Under the pieces are notes generated by a model, which saw only the letters and a program-made list of their open reading frames with translations, made no database searches and was not told the DNA's origin. Below are positions 24,981 through 34,565 of a DNA stretch of 40,045 bases, piece after piece. The translations under genes were made by a program, and so were the position numbers. The first letter of the stretch is position 1. Every line of letters begins with the position of its first letter. This DNA comes from Rosettibacter sp964572725 (GTDB lineage Bacteria > Bacteroidota > Ignavibacteria > Ignavibacteriales > Melioribacteraceae): contig CAZNFW010000025.1 of NCBI GenBank assembly GCA_964572725.1, forward strand, positions 1 through 40,045. Direction: 5' to 3'.

Positions 24981-25925
24981 TTATTTTACAGCACTTTCAG
25001 CAATTTCAATTGAACTATTTCCAGAATTTATAACGCATTTAATTCCAAACGGAAATGTAATATTATCCTTTATATGTCCATGCCTTACATTATAAATTAC
25101 AGGAATTTTCATTTTCTTAAAATATTCAAATATTACTTCGTTAAGTGTAAAAGATTTTTTATCTGGATTGGGCTCAAAGCAGTTTATAAAATCACCAAGT
25201 ATAACACCTTTAATCATATTAAATATTTTTGCAAGTCTAAGCTGATTTAACATTCTATCAATTCTATAAGGAGCTTCATTAATGTCTTCTAAAAGTAAGA
25301 CTGCTCCTTTTAATTGCTGCAGCGGGAAAAATTCCGTGCCCATTAATGATGTAAAAATACTTAAATTTCCACCCAAAATTCTTCCTTGAGCTCTGCCTTT
25401 TGTAAGAACAAAAAATTTTTCATTTCGAGGATTCTGAAGTTTGCCAATTTTTTTATTTGAAGTTAATATTCGCCAGAATAGTTCTTCGCAAAAAGGACTT
25501 ATTTCATCCTGAAAATCTACGGCGACCATTGGACCTGAAAAAGTAACAAGTCCACATTTTGTCAAAAATGCCATTTGAAGTGCATTTATGTCGCTGTGTC
25601 CAACAAAAATTTTAGGATTGCTTCTGATAAGTTTATAGTCAATTTTGTCTAATAATCTTGATGATCCATATCCACCGCGCAGCGTAAAAATTGCTTTAAT
25701 ATTTTTATTTTTGAACATATCATGAAGATCTGAAAGACGTTGAGAATCTGAGCCTGCTAAGTAACCTTCCTGCTGCCCTACATTTTTTCCAATTTCAACC
25801 CGATAACCAAGACTTTCAAGGTAGGTAACCCCTTTATTGATTTTAGATAAATCATCAGGGGAAGCTGGAGAAATAATACCTATTACATCACCCGGTTTCA
25901 GTCTATCTGGTTTGATTATTCCCAT
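24981..25925 (-). CDS. LD-carboxypeptidase (peptidase family S66)
   Basis: 314 residues. The catalytic Ser111 is in FVGHSDINAL; the Glu is in LLLEDINEAPYRIDRML and the His near the C-terminus in VRHGHIKDNITFPFG, the Ser-Glu-His triad of murein tetrapeptide carboxypeptidase LdcA. The opening IISPAS and FTLRGGYGSSRLL are also conserved. It trims the terminal D-Ala from peptidoglycan tetrapeptides during recycling. It stands alone between gaps of about 150-190 bp. Confidence 0.9.
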   Translation of the reverse strand: MGIIKPDRLKPGDVIGIISPASPDDLSKINKGVTYLESLGYRVEIGKNVGQQEGYLAGSDSQRLSDLHDMFKNKNIKAIFTLRGGYGSSRLLDKIDYKLIRSNPKIFVGHSDINALQMAFLTKCGLVTFSGPMVAVDFQDEISPFCEELFWRILTSNKKIGKLQNPRNEKFFVLTKGRAQGRILGGNLSIFTSLMGTEFFPLQQLKGAVLLLEDINEAPYRIDRMLNQLRLAKIFNMIKGVILGDFINCFEPNPDKKSFTLNEVIFEYFKKMKIPVIYNVRHGHIKDNITFPFGIKCVINSGNSSIEIAESAVK

Positions 25926-26114
25926 TTATAAATAATCACTGAACTGGTGTTAAATATAAAAAAACTAAAATCTAAAGCAAAGAATTTTTTTATTGAAAAT
26001 TTAATAAATGATAAAAAAATAAGATTTAAGATATGTAAAACTTAAGGACAAAATGTTTAGCAGAGAGAAAGCTACAAAATATAAGATTGAGTACAAGTTT
26101 CACATGACTAAATT

Positions 26115-26837
26115 TTACAATTCCTTGTCTTTTTCGCTTTCTTTTTCCTCTAATTTTTGTAGCTTCTTTTTATGGGAAATAATTTTTGCTTCTACATAAA
26201 AGACCAGATCTTCTGCAATGTTTGTGGCGTGGTCTGCTAATCTCTCAATATGTCTGGTTAGAACAATGAGATGAGCAGCAGGTTCAATTAAAATATTATT
26301 TGATTGCATTTTAGTTACTAAAATTTGAAAAGCTTGTTTGTTAAGATTATCTACAATTTCATCATTTTTGATTACATTATCTGCAAGCTTAGTATCACCA
26401 TAAATAAAAGAATCAATAGCATTTTTAAGCATTTGTCTCGCCTGTTTACCCATTTCGTTAATTTGTGTTTCTGCAATTAATGTACTAAAGTCATTTGCCT
26501 GAGATATTGATTTCCAAATTTTTTTTACACGTTGAGCAATATTAACAGCGATATCTCCGCATCTTTCAAGCTGATTATTAATCATCAAAGCAGAAATGAT
26601 AAAACGAAGGTCGGCTGCAACAGGTTGAAAAAGTGCAAGTATATTTTCACATTGAGCTTGAATTAGATTGTCATACGCATCTACTTCTAAGTCGCGTGCT
26701 TTTACACCTTTGCATAATTCAACATTGCCTGTTTCAAGAGAATTAATGGCTCTCTCGACCTGTTCATCAACAAGTGATGCCATTTTTATCAAATTTGTTT
26801 TTAAGCTTTCAACTTCTGCCATGAAATGTTCTTGCAT
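26115..26837 (-). CDS. phoU: Phosphate signalling protein PhoU
   Basis: 240 residues made of two PhoU repeats, each a three-helix bundle: about 10-100 (MASLVDEQVERAI ... LRFIISALMINNQLERCGDIAVNIAQR) and 115-220 (RHIERLADHATNIAEDLVFYV). The E/D-rich metal-binding motifs of both repeats are present. The C-terminus adds a charged Lys/Glu tail. PhoU restrains the Pho two-component system and modulates the Pst transporter. It follows pstB after a gap of 269 bp that holds an unrelated short repeat. Confidence 0.93.
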   Translation of the reverse strand: MQEHFMAEVESLKTNLIKMASLVDEQVERAINSLETGNVELCKGVKARDLEVDAYDNLIQAQCENILALFQPVAADLRFIISALMINNQLERCGDIAVNIAQRVKKIWKSISQANDFSTLIAETQINEMGKQARQMLKNAIDSFIYGDTKLADNVIKNDEIVDNLNKQAFQILVTKMQSNNILIEPAAHLIVLTRHIERLADHATNIAEDLVFYVEAKIISHKKKLQKLEEKESEKDKEL

Positions 26838-26884
26838 AATCTTTTCCTCTTTATTTATAAAAAAATTACAAGTTTTTTAGTTCT

Positions 26885-26912
26885 AAGATTCTTCACTTTG
26901 TTCAGAATGACT
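26885..26912. repeat. Dispersed repeat of the GATTCTTC...CAGAATGA type
   Basis: GATTCTTCACTTTGTTCAGAATGA resembles a dispersed short palindrome (TCATTCTGA...GAAGAATC) seen in many bacterial genomes. It sits between pstB and phoU. Only one copy was noticed in the window. Confidence 0.4.
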
Positions 26913-27106
26913 ATTATTATTTAATTATATTTTTCTGATTCTGGCATTGGATAGACAAAGAATCAAGACAAATTTCATTTTTCAAAGAATCCATCTTATA
27001 AATAAACTTCATTCAGGTTAAGTAAATAATTCATGAATTAAATAATAAACAATATGAATCACACAGCATAATATCTGAGATTTTCAAATAATATTATTAA
27101 AAATAA

Positions 27107-27868
27107 TTAACCAAATCTACCGCGAATATAATCTTCAGTTTGTTTATTATCTGGTGCAGTAAATATTTTTATAGTATCAGCATATTCAATTAAATTTCCC
27201 ATATAAAAAAAAGCAGTATAATCACTCACACGAGATGCCTGCTGCATATTATGAGTAACGATAATAATTGTATAATTTTTTTTCAATTCAAAAATAAGGT
27301 CTTCAATTTTAGTGGTTGATATTGGGTCGAGAGCACTTGCGGGTTCATCCATTAAGATTATATCTGGTTCAACAGCAATAGCGCGAGCGATACAAAGTCT
27401 CTGCTGCTGTCCACCGCTTAAAGACATTCCACTTTTTTTCAAGTTGTCTTTTACTTCATCCCAAAGTGCTGCTTTTCTTAAACTTTTTTCTACAATTTCA
27501 TCAAGCTCTTTTTTATTTCTGATTCCATTTATTCTTGGACCATATGCAACATTATCATAAATTGACATCGGAAAAGGATTTGATTTTTGAAAAATCATTC
27601 CAACTCGTTTTCTTAATTCGACTACATCGATTCTATCTTTATAAATATTTTTACCATCAATTATTACATCACCCTTAATTTTTACATTATCTATCAAGTC
27701 GTTCATTCTGTTTAAGCATCTTAAAAAAGTAGATTTACCACAGCCAGATGGGCCGATTAAAGCAGTAACTTTTTTTTCTTTAATATTTATTGAAATATTG
27801 TTTAATGCTTTTACCTTTCCGTAGAAAAGATTCAAATTGTTTACTTCAATTTTATATTTATCATTCAT
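27107..27868 (-). CDS. pstB: Phosphate ABC transporter ATP-binding protein, second copy
   Basis: About 253 residues from the ATG at 27868. The open frame runs further up, but the upstream part overlaps the other pstB gene and carries no PstB sequence. Walker A is GPSGCGKST, the signature LSGGQQQRL, and Walker B ILMDEPASALDP; THNMQQASRVSDYTAFFYMG is PstB-specific. FQKSNPFPM in the Q-loop shows a small change from the usual KPNPFPM of the first copy. It energises phosphate uptake. It lies 16 bp after the first pstB and is clearly a diverged tandem paralogue. Confidence 0.9.
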   Translation of the reverse strand: MNDKYKIEVNNLNLFYGKVKALNNISINIKEKKVTALIGPSGCGKSTFLRCLNRMNDLIDNVKIKGDVIIDGKNIYKDRIDVVELRKRVGMIFQKSNPFPMSIYDNVAYGPRINGIRNKKELDEIVEKSLRKAALWDEVKDNLKKSGMSLSGGQQQRLCIARAIAVEPDIILMDEPASALDPISTTKIEDLIFELKKNYTIIIVTHNMQQASRVSDYTAFFYMGNLIEYADTIKIFTAPDNKQTEDYIRGRFG

Positions 27869-27884
27869 AGTAAAAAAAATTTTA

Positions 27885-28691
27885 TTAACCAAAACGACCT
27901 GAAATATATTCTTCCGTTTGTTTATTAGAAGGATTAGTAAAAATTTTTCTTGTATTAGAAAATTCAATTAATCTGCCCATATAAAAAAATGCAGTATAAT
28001 CACTCACTCTTGCAGCTTGCTGCATGTTGTGAGTAACAATCACAATCGTATAATCTTTCTTCAATTCATAAATTAAATCTTCTATTTTAGTTGTTGCAAT
28101 TGGATCAAGGGCACTCGTTGGTTCGTCCATTAAAATTACATCGGGATTCAATGCAATTGTTCTTGCTATGCATAATCTTTGCTGTTGACCCCCAGATAAA
28201 CTTGCACCAGAACGATTAAGATTATCTTTAACTTCTTCCCACAATCCAACTTTCTTCAAACAATTTTCTGCAATTTCGCTTAATATTTTTTTATTAGTAA
28301 CGCCATTATATTTTAAGCCTGCTACTACATTGTTAATAATCGACATCGTTGGGAAAGGATTTGGCTTTTGAAAGACCATTCCGATGTTTCTTCTCAAATA
28401 AACTGGATTAATGTTTTGAATATTTATTCCATTATAAAAAATTTCACCTGAGGTTGTCCCTCCAATTACCTCATGCATTCTATTTAAACATCTCAAGAAA
28501 GTTGATTTGCCACATCCAGAAGGACCAATAATTGCTGTTACATTATTCTTTGGAATTGAAATAGAAATTTCATTTAATGCTTTAATTTCACCGAAAAACG
28601 CAGAAAGTTTTTCTGTTCTAATTATTTCGACAAATTTTTTTTCTAAGTCTTTGTCGAGTTTTAATATTTTTGAAATTACATCATGTTCCAT
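27885..28691 (-). CDS. pstB: Phosphate ABC transporter ATP-binding protein, first copy
   Basis: 268 residues with a short N-terminal extension of about 20 residues. Walker A GPSGCGKST, Q-loop QKPNPFPTMS, signature LSGGQQQRL, Walker B ILMDEPTSALDP and the PstB-specific THNMQQAARVSDYTAFFYMG are all intact. It would pair with PstA and PstC. A second, similar pstB follows immediately, so the transporter may use either or a mixed dimer. The gap to pstA is 9 bp. Confidence 0.93.
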   Translation of the reverse strand: MEHDVISKILKLDKDLEKKFVEIIRTEKLSAFFGEIKALNEISISIPKNNVTAIIGPSGCGKSTFLRCLNRMHEVIGGTTSGEIFYNGINIQNINPVYLRRNIGMVFQKPNPFPTMSIINNVVAGLKYNGVTNKKILSEIAENCLKKVGLWEEVKDNLNRSGASLSGGQQQRLCIARTIALNPDVILMDEPTSALDPIATTKIEDLIYELKKDYTIVIVTHNMQQAARVSDYTAFFYMGRLIEFSNTRKIFTNPSNKQTEEYISGRFG

Positions 28692-28700
28692 TAAAAAAAT

Positions 28701-29573
28701 CTAATTTGTTTTGTATTTAGATCTTGTAATAATTCTAAATGCAATACTGAAGATAGAAATAAATAAAATTAATACAAGAGCAGCTGTCCATGCTTGATTA
28801 TTCCAATCTTCGAATGGTGCACGGGCATAATCATAAATATAAACTGTCAGTGAAGCAATTGGTTGAAAAATGTTAGTTGACCAGAATCGATTACCAAGGG
28901 CAGTAAATAGCAAAGGTGCTGTTTCTCCTGCAGCTCTCGATAATGCCAATAAAATTCCAGTTGCAATTCCCTTCCATGCGGTTCGCAATACAATAAATAA
29001 TGATGTTTTCCATTTTGGAATTCCTAAACCTAATCCAGCTTCACGATAGCTGTGTGGAACTAATTTAATCATTTCCTCTGTAGTACGTGTGACAGTTGGA
29101 ATCATCAATATTGCTAATGCTACGCCTCCAGCTAAAGCTGAGAAATGTTTCATTGGTATTACAACCAAAGTATAAGCTACAACACCAACAACAATGGAAG
29201 GAATACCGCTGAGAACATCTGTTAAAAATCTTAAAAGCAATCCAAATTTATTATTACCAAATTCAGCTAAATAAATTCCAGCCATAATTCCAATTGGTAA
29301 TCCAATTGCACCACCGATACCAACTAAAATTAATGTTCCCACAATTGCATTTGCCATTCCGCCGCCAGATTCTCCAACTGGTTTTGGCATTGATATAAAA
29401 AAGTCCAGGTTTAAGTGTGTTATGCCTTTCGATACCGTGTAATAAAAAATAAATGCAAGCGGAACAATTGCTAATAATGATGCAACGAATGTAAGTCCCA
29501 TTACAACAAAACTAACAATCTTCCTAAATATTAATTTTTTCTTATAACGAAGATCTTGATTTCCTTTATTCAT
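28701..29573 (-). CDS. pstA: Phosphate ABC transporter permease PstA
   Basis: About 290 residues with six membrane helices and the permease EAA-type loop (EMIKLVPHSYREAGLGLGIPKWKT, with G in IPKWKTSLF). AIVGTLILVGIGGAIGLPIGIMAGIYLAEFG is typical of PstA. The frame is open to 29606, but the ATG at 29573 overlaps the pstC stop as TAATG, the usual coupling arrangement, and removes a 33-bp overlap. It forms the channel together with PstC. Confidence 0.9.
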   Translation of the reverse strand: MNKGNQDLRYKKKLIFRKIVSFVVMGLTFVASLLAIVPLAFIFYYTVSKGITHLNLDFFISMPKPVGESGGGMANAIVGTLILVGIGGAIGLPIGIMAGIYLAEFGNNKFGLLLRFLTDVLSGIPSIVVGVVAYTLVVIPMKHFSALAGGVALAILMIPTVTRTTEEMIKLVPHSYREAGLGLGIPKWKTSLFIVLRTAWKGIATGILLALSRAAGETAPLLFTALGNRFWSTNIFQPIASLTVYIYDYARAPFEDWNNQAWTAALVLILFISIFSIAFRIITRSKYKTN

Positions 29574-30574
29574 TATGCTTTTTTCCATTTCTTTTCTAAA
29601 CTCCAAACAAGTAAACGAGCAGCAACATTAATTATAATTGTTATGACGAAAAGAATTAATGCTAATTCAATTAAAGCACTTAAATATAAATCCGATGTTG
29701 CTTCAGTAAATTCATTTGCAATAACACTTGCCATAGTATAAGCCGGGTCAAAAAGAGATGCAGAAATTATTGGTCTGTTTCCTATAACCATAGTTACAGC
29801 CATAGTCTCGCCAATTGCTCTTCCCAATCCAAGCATTGTTGCCCCCAAAATTCCGGACTTTGAATTAGCAAGAACAATTTTAGTTGCTTCCCATTTTGTT
29901 GCTCCTAAAGCCAAAGCTGCTTCTTTTTGAACTGAAGGAACTGATTTCATTATATCGCGTGATATTGAAGTGATTATTGGTAAAACCATAATAGATAAAA
30001 TTATAGCAGCAGCAAGCATTCCGAATCCGTACATTGGTCCTCTAAAAAAAGGAAGAAAACCTATGTGTTCATAAAGAAAAGGTTGAACCTCAGCTCGAAG
30101 CCAAGGCACTAAAACAAATATTCCCCATAATCCATAAACAATACTTGGCACGCCAGCTAATAATTCTACAAGAAATGATAATGGTTTTTCTAACCATCGC
30201 GGTGCTAATTCAGATAAATAAATTGCAACGCCAATACTTAATGGAACTGCAATTAATAGTGATAAAAATGATGAGACGAGAGTTCCAAAAATAGAAGGCA
30301 ATGCACCATAAATTTCTGCAACTGGGTCCCAAGTTGTTTCTGTTAAAAATTTCCAACCAAATTTTGAAATTGAAAGCTTAGAGCCGATATACATTTCATA
30401 ACCCATTAAAAAGACTAGCATTAACACTATTATTGCAAAAATTAATGTCAGCTTTTCATAAATGAAATCACCAATATTTATTTTTTTAGATAATCCAACT
30501 GCTGCCGAGTTGGTTTTCTTCAACTTTTCATTAATAAGATGATTGATTTTTTCTGAACTTAATACTTTTTCCAA
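29573..30574 (-). CDS. pstC: Phosphate ABC transporter permease PstC
   Basis: 333 residues with six to seven membrane helices after a cytoplasmic N-terminus of about 40 residues that is longer than in many PstC proteins. Conserved blocks are FGWKFLTETTWDPVAEIYGALPSIFGTL, LLAGVPSIVYGLWGIFVL and the coupling loop SVPSVQKEAALALGATKWEAT, ending with LGRAIGETMAVTMVIGN. It partners PstA. The gap from pstS is 18 bp. Confidence 0.92.
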   Translation of the reverse strand: MEKVLSSEKINHLINEKLKKTNSAAVGLSKKINIGDFIYEKLTLIFAIIVLMLVFLMGYEMYIGSKLSISKFGWKFLTETTWDPVAEIYGALPSIFGTLVSSFLSLLIAVPLSIGVAIYLSELAPRWLEKPLSFLVELLAGVPSIVYGLWGIFVLVPWLRAEVQPFLYEHIGFLPFFRGPMYGFGMLAAAIILSIMVLPIITSISRDIMKSVPSVQKEAALALGATKWEATKIVLANSKSGILGATMLGLGRAIGETMAVTMVIGNRPIISASLFDPAYTMASVIANEFTEATSDLYLSALIELALILFVITIIINVAARLLVWSLEKKWKKA

Positions 30575-30592
30575 AGGAATGAACCCTAAATT

Positions 30593-31642
30593 TTATTTTA
30601 CAATTATTGGTTTACCATTTACTGTAAGAGATTTAATTTTCTTTTCATTTAATTTAATAACAGATTTTGGAAGAGGTGCATAATATAATTCTTCTGCATA
30701 AACCTGTCCCTTTTCCATAGCCCATTTTAAGAATTTTACCAATGCTTCTGCTTTCTTTTTATCTTTCATATCTTTATAAACCAACAACCAAGTAAAACCA
30801 GAAATTGGATAAGAGTCTTTTCCATCTGCATTTGTAATCATTGCTCTTAAATCTTCGGGCATGTTTTTAGATGCTGCATCTGAAGCAGCCGTAACAGTTT
30901 TAAAATTTGGTTCAATAAAATTACCAGCTTTGTTTTTTACCAATGCATATGGCAAGTGATTTTTAACAGCATAAGCTAATTCTATATAACCAACTGCTCC
31001 TACAGATTGTTTTATTACACCAGTAACACCTTCGTTTCCTTTTCCACCTAATCCAACTGGCCAATTTACTGATGTATTGTATCCAACTTTTTTCGCCCAC
31101 TCAGAACTAACTTTAGCAAGATAATTTGTAAAGATATATGTAGTACCGCTTCCATCAGACCTGTGAACAACTATAATACTTTTATTAGGAAGTTTTACTC
31201 CCGGATTTAATTCAGCAATTCTCTTATCGTTCCACATATAAATTTTGCCAAGGAAAATATCTGCGATTGCAGGACCATCTAATTTTAATGGCTGCTTAAG
31301 TTCTGGTAAATTATAGCTCAGTACAACAGCACCAAGTACAGCAGGAATATGAACAATATCAGTTCCTCTTTTTTGTTTTGCTTCTTTTAATTGTTCATCA
31401 CTCATTGGACCATCACTTGCACCAAAATCAACCGTTCCTTCAATCACCTGTTTAATTCCTCCCCCGCTTCCAATTGATTGATAATTAATTTGAACGCCAG
31501 TTAATTTTTTAAATTCATCAAACCATTTTGAATAAATTACATAAGGGAAAGTTGCGCCTGCAGCATTTAATTGAGTTTGTGCTTTAGCAACTGACACTAA
31601 AAATATTACTGAAAGTAATATATAAGTTATTCTTTTTCCCAT
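30593..31642 (-). CDS. pstS: Phosphate-binding periplasmic protein PstS
   Basis: 349 residues. A signal peptide (about 1-21, cleaving after AKA) precedes the binding protein: LNAAGATFPYVIYSKWF, YQSIGSGGGIKQVIEGTVDFGASDGPMS and VVHRSDGSGTTYIFTNYL carry the phosphate-contacting Thr, Ser, Asp and Arg residues. It captures phosphate for PstCAB. The ORF follows the porin gene by 50 bp with no separate Pho box visible, so it probably belongs to the porin-led transcript. Confidence 0.94.
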   Translation of the reverse strand: MGKRITYILLSVIFLVSVAKAQTQLNAAGATFPYVIYSKWFDEFKKLTGVQINYQSIGSGGGIKQVIEGTVDFGASDGPMSDEQLKEAKQKRGTDIVHIPAVLGAVVLSYNLPELKQPLKLDGPAIADIFLGKIYMWNDKRIAELNPGVKLPNKSIIVVHRSDGSGTTYIFTNYLAKVSSEWAKKVGYNTSVNWPVGLGGKGNEGVTGVIKQSVGAVGYIELAYAVKNHLPYALVKNKAGNFIEPNFKTVTAASDAASKNMPEDLRAMITNADGKDSYPISGFTWLLVYKDMKDKKKAEALVKFLKWAMEKGQVYAEELYYAPLPKSVIKLNEKKIKSLTVNGKPIIVK

Positions 31643-31692
31643 TTTAACTCCTTTTATTTAATATTAAAAAAATTTTTGAACATTCAAAGTCA

Positions 31693-32721
31693 TTAAAATT
31701 CCCAGAAGAATGTTAGTCGTGGTGTTATATCATTAACCCCGTAATAATATGTTTTTATTTCACAATTAGGTGAAATGTGAACTTTAGGAACAGGTTTATA
31801 ATCAAGCGCAAAAAGAATTAATGAGTTATGATCATAATTTCTATAGGAATTTGGGTCATAATAATCATATCTCCCAACAAAATTAAATTTATCACTCAAT
31901 GAATAATAAGCCCAAGTTGAAATTCCATAGGAATTCAAATTTTGTAAAGGAATATTTTCTGATTTTTTATAACCATTTTGAATTGTTCTAAAAAACGTTT
32001 CGATACCGATAGAAATTTTCTCAAACTTATAATTGCAAAATAGAGCGCAGACGATGCTATTGTTACTTTTCGAAGTATTTGCAGCATTATCATAAACATC
32101 GGAGTTTGCAGCATAATCGCCATAGGTCGTTATTATCATGTTTTGATAAGGATGAAATTCGAGTAATACATAAAATCTTTTGTATTTATTATTTTCAGGA
32201 CCGCTGTTAGCATTATTACCAATTTTGATCCAATATTTAATGTTTCCATCAGCAATCAAATTACCTCTTAAATCAATACCCATATCCCTACTCGACACAA
32301 TTCCATTATAATCTAAGATTGTTTTTTCAAGGAATCGATTATTCCATACTCGAGTTGAGATTTCAAAAGCTGGTGTAGGTGAAATTCCTATAAATAAATT
32401 TGAGCCTTCAAAAATATCAACCCATTCTAAATAAGCATCTTTTACCCAAACGTTCATTTTGTTTGATGATGAATTCATAATTGAAATATTATCAGCTTCG
32501 AGACGAAATCTCGTATTAAATTTTTCTGCGATGGAATAATCTGTTGTAATAAAAATTCTTCTGAACTGAAATCCATTCATTCCTTCTTCTGAAGTACTAT
32601 TTTGACTTAGATTATAAAAATAATCCCCAAACATAAGTCCACTAAACTTAGGTAAGTTCTGAGCAGATAAAAATGAGCCTACAAAAAAGAACACACAGAT
32701 TGGTGTGAAAAAAAATTTCAT
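31693..32721 (-). CDS. Outer-membrane porin, OprO/P-like
   Basis: 342 residues with a signal peptide (about 1-20, ending SAQ) and alternating beta-strand sequence throughout, closing with an aromatic C-terminus (TFFWEF) as in outer-membrane barrels. FRRIFITTDYSIAEKFNTRFRLEAD and WVKDAYLEW resemble phosphate-selective porin O/P proteins. It heads the pst operon and carries a Pho-box-like array upstream, so it probably admits phosphate across the outer membrane. Selectivity cannot be read from the sequence. Confidence 0.75.
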   Translation of the reverse strand: MKFFFTPICVFFFVGSFLSAQNLPKFSGLMFGDYFYNLSQNSTSEEGMNGFQFRRIFITTDYSIAEKFNTRFRLEADNISIMNSSSNKMNVWVKDAYLEWVDIFEGSNLFIGISPTPAFEISTRVWNNRFLEKTILDYNGIVSSRDMGIDLRGNLIADGNIKYWIKIGNNANSGPENNKYKRFYVLLEFHPYQNMIITTYGDYAANSDVYDNAANTSKSNNSIVCALFCNYKFEKISIGIETFFRTIQNGYKKSENIPLQNLNSYGISTWAYYSLSDKFNFVGRYDYYDPNSYRNYDHNSLILFALDYKPVPKVHISPNCEIKTYYYGVNDITPRLTFFWEF

Positions 32722-32767
32722 TCTACTTTCTCTCCTCTATTGCAATAAAAAGAAAAAATTTATTAAT

Positions 32768-32813
32768 CAAAAATACGTTTTGTAGATAATTGTTAATGTT
32801 AAGAAAATGTTAA
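32768..32813 (-). promoter_or_regulatory. Pho-box-like direct repeats and -7 element upstream of the porin-pst operon
   Basis: On the minus strand TTAACA occurs at 32808-32813 and 32797-32802, exactly 11 bp apart, with a third copy directly adjacent (32791-32796). TATTTTTG at 32768-32775 fits the TAnnTTTG -7 element. The arrangement resembles the clearer array upstream of the TonB receptor and the TTAACA-N5-TTAACA sites of PhoB/PhoP-type regulators. Confidence 0.6.
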
Positions 32814-32850
32814 TTTTTTATGAGATGGAATTATTTATTTTTATTGTAAA

Positions 32851-32883
32851 AAAAGGTGCCCCCTTTTGAAGGGAGCACCTTTT
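32851..32883 (-). terminator. Rho-independent terminator after the surface-protein gene
   Basis: A nine-pair outer stem (AAAAGGTGC / GCACCTTTT) with an inner stem of five pairs, followed on the minus strand by a run of seven T. It lies 27 bp after the stop at 32910 and separates the receptor/surface-protein transcript from the porin-pst operon. Confidence 0.85.
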
Positions 32884-32909
32884 GAGTGAGAGGAGAGAGA
32901 GTATGAAAA

Positions 32910-34553
32910 TTATTTTATCAAAGTCATTTTCCTTACTGAATTGAAATTGTTTGTTTCAAGTTTATAAATATAAATTCCAGAAGGAAGGTTTTCGGCATTC
33001 CAATTTATATAATAAGTTCCAGCTTCCTTATAACCTTCAGCAAGTTTTGCAATTTCTTGTCCCAAAGAATTATAAACAATCAAATTCACATAACTTGATT
33101 TTGGTAATGTGAATGAAATCGTAGTATTAGGATTAAATGGATTTGGATAATTTTGAAATAACTGAAAATTAAGAGGAATATTTTTATTCAATGTTTCTTT
33201 AATATCTGTTAACGTATAATCAGTATTTTGCGGGTCATAATTGGTCCAGCCTTCATCCCAGCGAGGTGCATTAGGATTAAATGCCCCAAGATATGTAACA
33301 TGTGTAAAAAATGAATCTTGTAACCTTTCGTTATTAAAATCAGCATTAGAAGCTGCGATTGAATTTGATAGCGGCACTGGATTTGGTTTTGCAAGATTAA
33401 ATGGATCACTTAAACCTACTTCAGTACTTGTATTAAAAACTTTATTTCCATATTCTGAAGTATTAAACCACGATAATACATCAAAGCTTGTAACATTAGT
33501 TGTTATATTCTTATCAGTTTGTGAACCTGCTATGATAGAATTTCTTATTTGTAAATCATTAGCAATTGCCCCGTCAGCAGAATTCTGACCATCAATTAAA
33601 AGTCCAACTGGGTATCCCATAATTATTGAATTATAAATTGATGTAAGAGCAGATCTTCTTAAATGAGCACCTCTCTTAAAGTTTGGATTGAATTGAGTGA
33701 AATCTGGAGAAGAGAGTGGTCCAATTAAAGTTACATTTGAATAAATTGGTTGAGTTCTTGGAGTATTCAATGTACCGGTTCCATCATTATCCGATTCAAA
33801 TCCATTGCTGCCACTAATGTCTGCAATATTAGGGTCTCTAAACCCAAATAGAAATTGACATTTTCCTCTATATCCAAAGTCAGTATCAAAATCATCATCC
33901 ACTCCTTTATAAGCAATTAAGTATTTACAATTAACTGTTCCACCAAACCATTCAAACGAATCATCTCCACTATAACTAACCTGAACATATTCAATTATGG
34001 TTTTTCTTCCTACTCCACCCAAAGTTAAACCATTAATTTCATTATCAGGAAGGAATGCGATACCGGGGAATTCAATTCTAACATATCTAAGGACCCCGCT
34101 GCTGTCATCGTCATTAGGATTATCACCTCCGCCATAGACTGTTCCAGTACCACCCTCAATTACTGCTGTTCCACCAGGTACATTTATTCTTGCTTTCCCG
34201 GCAATTATAATTCCACCCCAATCGCCTGCGGAACGTTGTCCAATTGGTTCTTGACTTGTAAAAATAATTGGTTTATCAGGTGTTCCAGCTGCAATTATTT
34301 TTGCACCTCGATTTATTATTAAAGTACCCTTAGAAGATTTTTCTCCAAAAATTATTGTTCCTGCTGGAATTGTTAAAGTTGCGGGTTCGTTTACATTAAC
34401 AAATCCTCTTAACAAATATTTTTTATTTGCATCAAGAGTTTTATCTGTGTTAATATTTCCTTCCAATATTTCATCATATGAAGAAAGCTGCGCAAATAAT
34501 GATGTAAAAGTGATAAAAGTAATTACAAATAATTTTAGAAATATTTTAAACAT
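32910..34553 (-). CDS. Secreted surface protein with type IX sorting domain
   Basis: 547 residues. A signal peptide (about 1-22) leads into a repetitive beta-rich region with beta-helix character (TIPAGTIIFGEKSSKGTLIINRGAKI, then GDWGGIIIAGKARINVPGGTA; VQVSYSGDDSFEWFGGTVN; DDDFDTDFGYRGKCQF). The last about 80 residues form a Por/type IX sorting domain, starting FQLFQNYPNPFNPNTTISF and ending KMTLIK. It should be exported by the type IX system and held at the cell surface. It lies 12 bp after the TonB receptor and shares its Pho-type promoter, so it may bind or process a phosphate-containing ligand for that receptor. The function is inferred. Confidence 0.82.
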   Translation of the reverse strand: MFKIFLKLFVITFITFTSLFAQLSSYDEILEGNINTDKTLDANKKYLLRGFVNVNEPATLTIPAGTIIFGEKSSKGTLIINRGAKIIAAGTPDKPIIFTSQEPIGQRSAGDWGGIIIAGKARINVPGGTAVIEGGTGTVYGGGDNPNDDDSSGVLRYVRIEFPGIAFLPDNEINGLTLGGVGRKTIIEYVQVSYSGDDSFEWFGGTVNCKYLIAYKGVDDDFDTDFGYRGKCQFLFGFRDPNIADISGSNGFESDNDGTGTLNTPRTQPIYSNVTLIGPLSSPDFTQFNPNFKRGAHLRRSALTSIYNSIIMGYPVGLLIDGQNSADGAIANDLQIRNSIIAGSQTDKNITTNVTSFDVLSWFNTSEYGNKVFNTSTEVGLSDPFNLAKPNPVPLSNSIAASNADFNNERLQDSFFTHVTYLGAFNPNAPRWDEGWTNYDPQNTDYTLTDIKETLNKNIPLNFQLFQNYPNPFNPNTTISFTLPKSSYVNLIVYNSLGQEIAKLAEGYKEAGTYYINWNAENLPSGIYIYKLETNNFNSVRKMTLIK

Positions 34554-34565
34554 GATTTCCTCCTA

